Source: a virus. From it: DNA of 30,624 nt. Made by a program: the position numbers and the translations under genes. Location of the stretch: positions 1 to 30,624 of the IMG/VR virus record IMGVR_UViG_3300048066_000360; one strand, written 5' to 3'. This document shows positions 29,415 to 30,624 of the stretch, in pieces. The notes under the pieces are model-generated. The model did no database searches and was not told the DNA's origin. It was given only the letters and a program-made list of their open reading frames with translations. Numbering within the stretch: the stretch's first letter is position 1; every line of letters starts with the position of its first letter.

Positions 29415-29672
29415 TTACTCTTTTAGATGCTTTTTATAAGGCGCTTTGAGCGTTTGAACAATTTCGTTTTGTTCTTTTTTAAAATCAGCATAGCGATGCC
29501 GAATAATATCTTGCGTAAGATCAATGAAGATTAATACTGGTGCAAGAAAAAATAAATCTTCATGAACAAATATAGCACTTAGAATTGCAATCGCAAAATA
29601 TGCTATCATTCGTTTTGAATGGGGTTGCATATCTGTAAAGTTCCATTTTACAAAATATAAGATATGTTTCAT
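29415..29672 (-). CDS. Small membrane protein, 85 aa
   Basis: 85-aa protein. After about 20 polar residues (MKHILYFVKWNFTDMQPHSK) a hydrophobic region, MIAYFAIAILSAIFVHEDLF plus FLAPVLIFIDLTQ (about 22-53), is long enough for two helices. The tail is basic (HRYADFKKEQNE...KKHLKE). AGAGG precedes the ATG. It follows the 136-aa membrane protein by one base and precedes the 79-aa gene by one base. Function unknown. Confidence 0.7.
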   Translation of the reverse strand: MKHILYFVKWNFTDMQPHSKRMIAYFAIAILSAIFVHEDLFFLAPVLIFIDLTQDIIRHRYADFKKEQNEIVQTLKAPYKKHLKE

Positions 29673-29673
29673 T

Positions 29674-30084
29674 TTATGCCTCTTTATTAGGGTTCCAAAT
29701 AGTTAAATTTTTAGTCTTAAGTCTATTTACAACAATGTTGTATCGTGACTGTTCTGCTTTCCATTCTTTTAACCACTTATGACCATCACGTTCTGCATCA
29801 ACAAAGATTGCATTAGTCATTGCCAGTGGTACTAAGATTGCAAAGTGAACAATAATACTTGCTACAGTATTATAACCAAACCACCCTAGGTAGTTTGCAG
29901 CTAAGAATCCAAACCATACACTCCATATAGTAAACAATACCAACATAAAGTAAGTTTGTAAACTTGGGTCTGGGATATATTTTAGTGGATTATATTTAAC
30001 ATCCATTACTCGTCTCCAGCCACTTACGAGACTCATTGTAGTTCGTCTAAATAGACTTGGCTTTTTTAAACTCGGTTGTATCAT
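29674..30084 (-). CDS. Membrane protein, two helices, 136 aa
   Basis: 136-aa protein from ATG 30084, which has AGGAGAAAGGAA directly upstream; a longer TTG-initiated frame is not needed. The N-terminus is basic (KKPSLFRRTTMSLVSGWRRV). Two transmembrane helices follow, about 44-63 (TYFMLVLFTIWSVWFGFLAA) and 72-95 (VASIIVHFAILVPLAMTNAI). The C-terminal region is charged and cytoplasm-like (ERDGHKWLKEWKAEQSRYN). It lies between a 33-aa membrane microprotein and an 85-aa membrane protein. No known family is recognised. Confidence 0.72.
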   Translation of the reverse strand: MIQPSLKKPSLFRRTTMSLVSGWRRVMDVKYNPLKYIPDPSLQTYFMLVLFTIWSVWFGFLAANYLGWFGYNTVASIIVHFAILVPLAMTNAIFVDAERDGHKWLKEWKAEQSRYNIVVNRLKTKNLTIWNPNKEA

Positions 30085-30094
30085 TTCCTTTCTC

Positions 30095-30196
30095 CTAATC
30101 AACGTGGTTTCTTATAAACTCTTTTATTACATGAATACCGTATGACATCCATGTAACAACTAGTAAACTAACAAATAATAATTCAAAATTATTCAT
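30095..30196 (-). CDS. 33-aa single-helix membrane microprotein
   Basis: Very short gene of 33 codons plus TAG. The protein starts MNNFELLFVSLLVVTWMSYG, one hydrophobic helix, followed by a short basic tail (VIKEFIRNHVD). The ATG shares a base with the TAA of the DNA ligase gene (TAATG), with AGGAG nine bases before the start, inside the ligase end. It ends ten bases before the next ATG. The coupling, ribosome binding site and clean hydrophobic helix support translation. Function unknown. Confidence 0.68.
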   Translation of the reverse strand: MNNFELLFVSLLVVTWMSYGIHVIKEFIRNHVD

Positions 30197-30624
30197 TATA
30201 ACTTTTCTCCTGGCTCAAAGCCACGGAATGTTTTAAATCTTGGAAAACGTAAACTATAAGTTCCGTCTTGGTTTTGTGTTACAGCATCAGCTCTTACTTC
30301 TACAAGTTGACCTGTGATATCAGTGCGACTATTCCAAAAGTCGTCACGATTAGCATCACTAAAGCCACTGCCGACATTAACATTAATTTTCTTTCCGTCA
30401 TCAATGCCTTCACAAACAAATGCACCAAGTCGTCCTTCATTTCGTCCTGTTCCTTCTTCGACATCCTTTACCTCTAATGTTACCTCAATGAACGGCTTTG
30501 CTTTAAGCCATGCATGAGTTCGTTTACATTCATAAGGAGCATCAACGTCCTTAATCATAACTCCTTCGTAACCACCGTCTACAGCCGCTTTATTTAACGC
30601 TACAAAGCGTTCTTGGCCTTCAGG
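30196..30624 (-). CDS. 30: ATP-dependent DNA ligase, C-terminal part (5' end outside window)
   Basis: 142 visible codons, open to the window edge. Nucleotidyltransferase motif IV is EGVMIKD (visible residues 20-26). Motif V covers KRTHAWLKAKP (34-44), with the two lysines that contact the alpha-phosphate. An OB-fold follows (EVTLEVKDVEEGTGRNEGRL, GAFVCEG, INVNVGSGF) and ends in SLRFPRFKTFRGFEPGEKL, typical of T4-like phage ligases (gp30). It seals nicks in replication and repair. The N-terminal domain with the adenylated lysine (KxDG) lies beyond the window. The internal ATG at 30558 is within motif IV and is not the start. Confidence 0.92.
   Translation of the reverse strand, partial: PEGQERFVALNKAAVDGGYEGVMIKDVDAPYECKRTHAWLKAKPFIEVTLEVKDVEEGTGRNEGRLGAFVCEGIDDGKKINVNVGSGFSDANRDDFWNSRTDITGQLVEVRADAVTQNQDGTYSLRFPRFKTFRGFEPGEKL

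Noticed and set aside
1-30624. tRNA genes, CRISPR arrays, insertion sequences, integrase or attachment sites
   Set aside because: No cloverleaf-like sequence, regular spaced repeats, transposase motifs or recombinase motifs were seen. All intergenic gaps are under 100 bases.

Overview
The window is about 30 kb of AT-rich, very gene-dense DNA from a T4-like (Straboviridae-related) contractile-tailed phage of the marine cyanophage/pelagiphage type. The evidence is a T4 gp44-like clamp loader, the C-terminal part of an ATP-dependent DNA ligase, a DexA-like exonuclease, MazG, a GroES-like co-chaperonin, giant fibre genes and T4-type late promoters (TATAAATA/GATAAATA). No photosystem gene is seen here. 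The bacterial-type 7Fe ferredoxin resembles the FdxA of alphaproteobacteria, so a heterotrophic marine host such as SAR11 is plausible, but that is inference. Nearly all genes lie on the minus strand and are packed with 1-4 nt overlaps (TAATG, ATGA) or gaps of a few bases. No gap exceeds 100 bp, and no tRNA, CRISPR array or insertion sequence is visible.

Layout in plus coordinates, with transcription running right to left. 1-1823: clamp loader, then a 2OG-Fe(II) oxygenase, then ferredoxin, one operon behind a consensus sigma70-like promoter. 1873-2618: a DexA-like exonuclease preceded by a 53-aa membrane microprotein, behind a second sigma70-like promoter that lies inside an inverted repeat. 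2638-3836: MazG, a GroES-like co-chaperonin and an acidic protein, behind a late promoter. 3832-4599: a truncated DnaE (PolIII alpha)-like protein and a small conserved protein. 4602-20880: the fibre/adhesion module. It has a 208-aa and a 244-aa structural protein, a 918-aa Ig-like repeat protein and a 3890-aa giant fibre protein. An A-type Fe-S carrier is the first gene behind the late promoter in front of the giant gene.

20.9-22.4 kb is a small convergent/divergent island with the only two plus-strand genes, a zinc-ribbon protein and a histone H1-like/LEM-like protein. It is centred on a palindromic promoter that reads as a late promoter in both directions. 22.1-25.7 kb: a coiled-coil protein, a UV-damage endonuclease, a membrane protein, a phosphomannomutase-like HAD enzyme, a GT-A glycosyltransferase and a QueD-like enzyme. 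The QueD-like gene sits behind a perfect TTGACA-17-TATAAT promoter and a structured leader. 25.7-29.2 kb: a DUF115/sialyltransferase-like protein, a membrane protein, a 385-aa fibre-type protein and a 434-aa basic protein of unknown function. 29.2-30.6 kb: small proteins, three of them membrane proteins, then the DNA ligase, cut by the window edge.

Taken together, host-type promoters drive replication and metabolic genes, and gp55-type late promoters drive structural genes. Auxiliary genes (ferredoxin, A-type Fe-S carrier, MazG, QueD-like enzyme, PMM-like enzyme plus glycosyltransferase) are threaded through both classes. The most unusual points are the two Fe-S genes, a polymerase fragment that stops just before its catalytic aspartates, a promoter inside a hairpin that could hide its own ribosome binding site, and a bidirectional late promoter.
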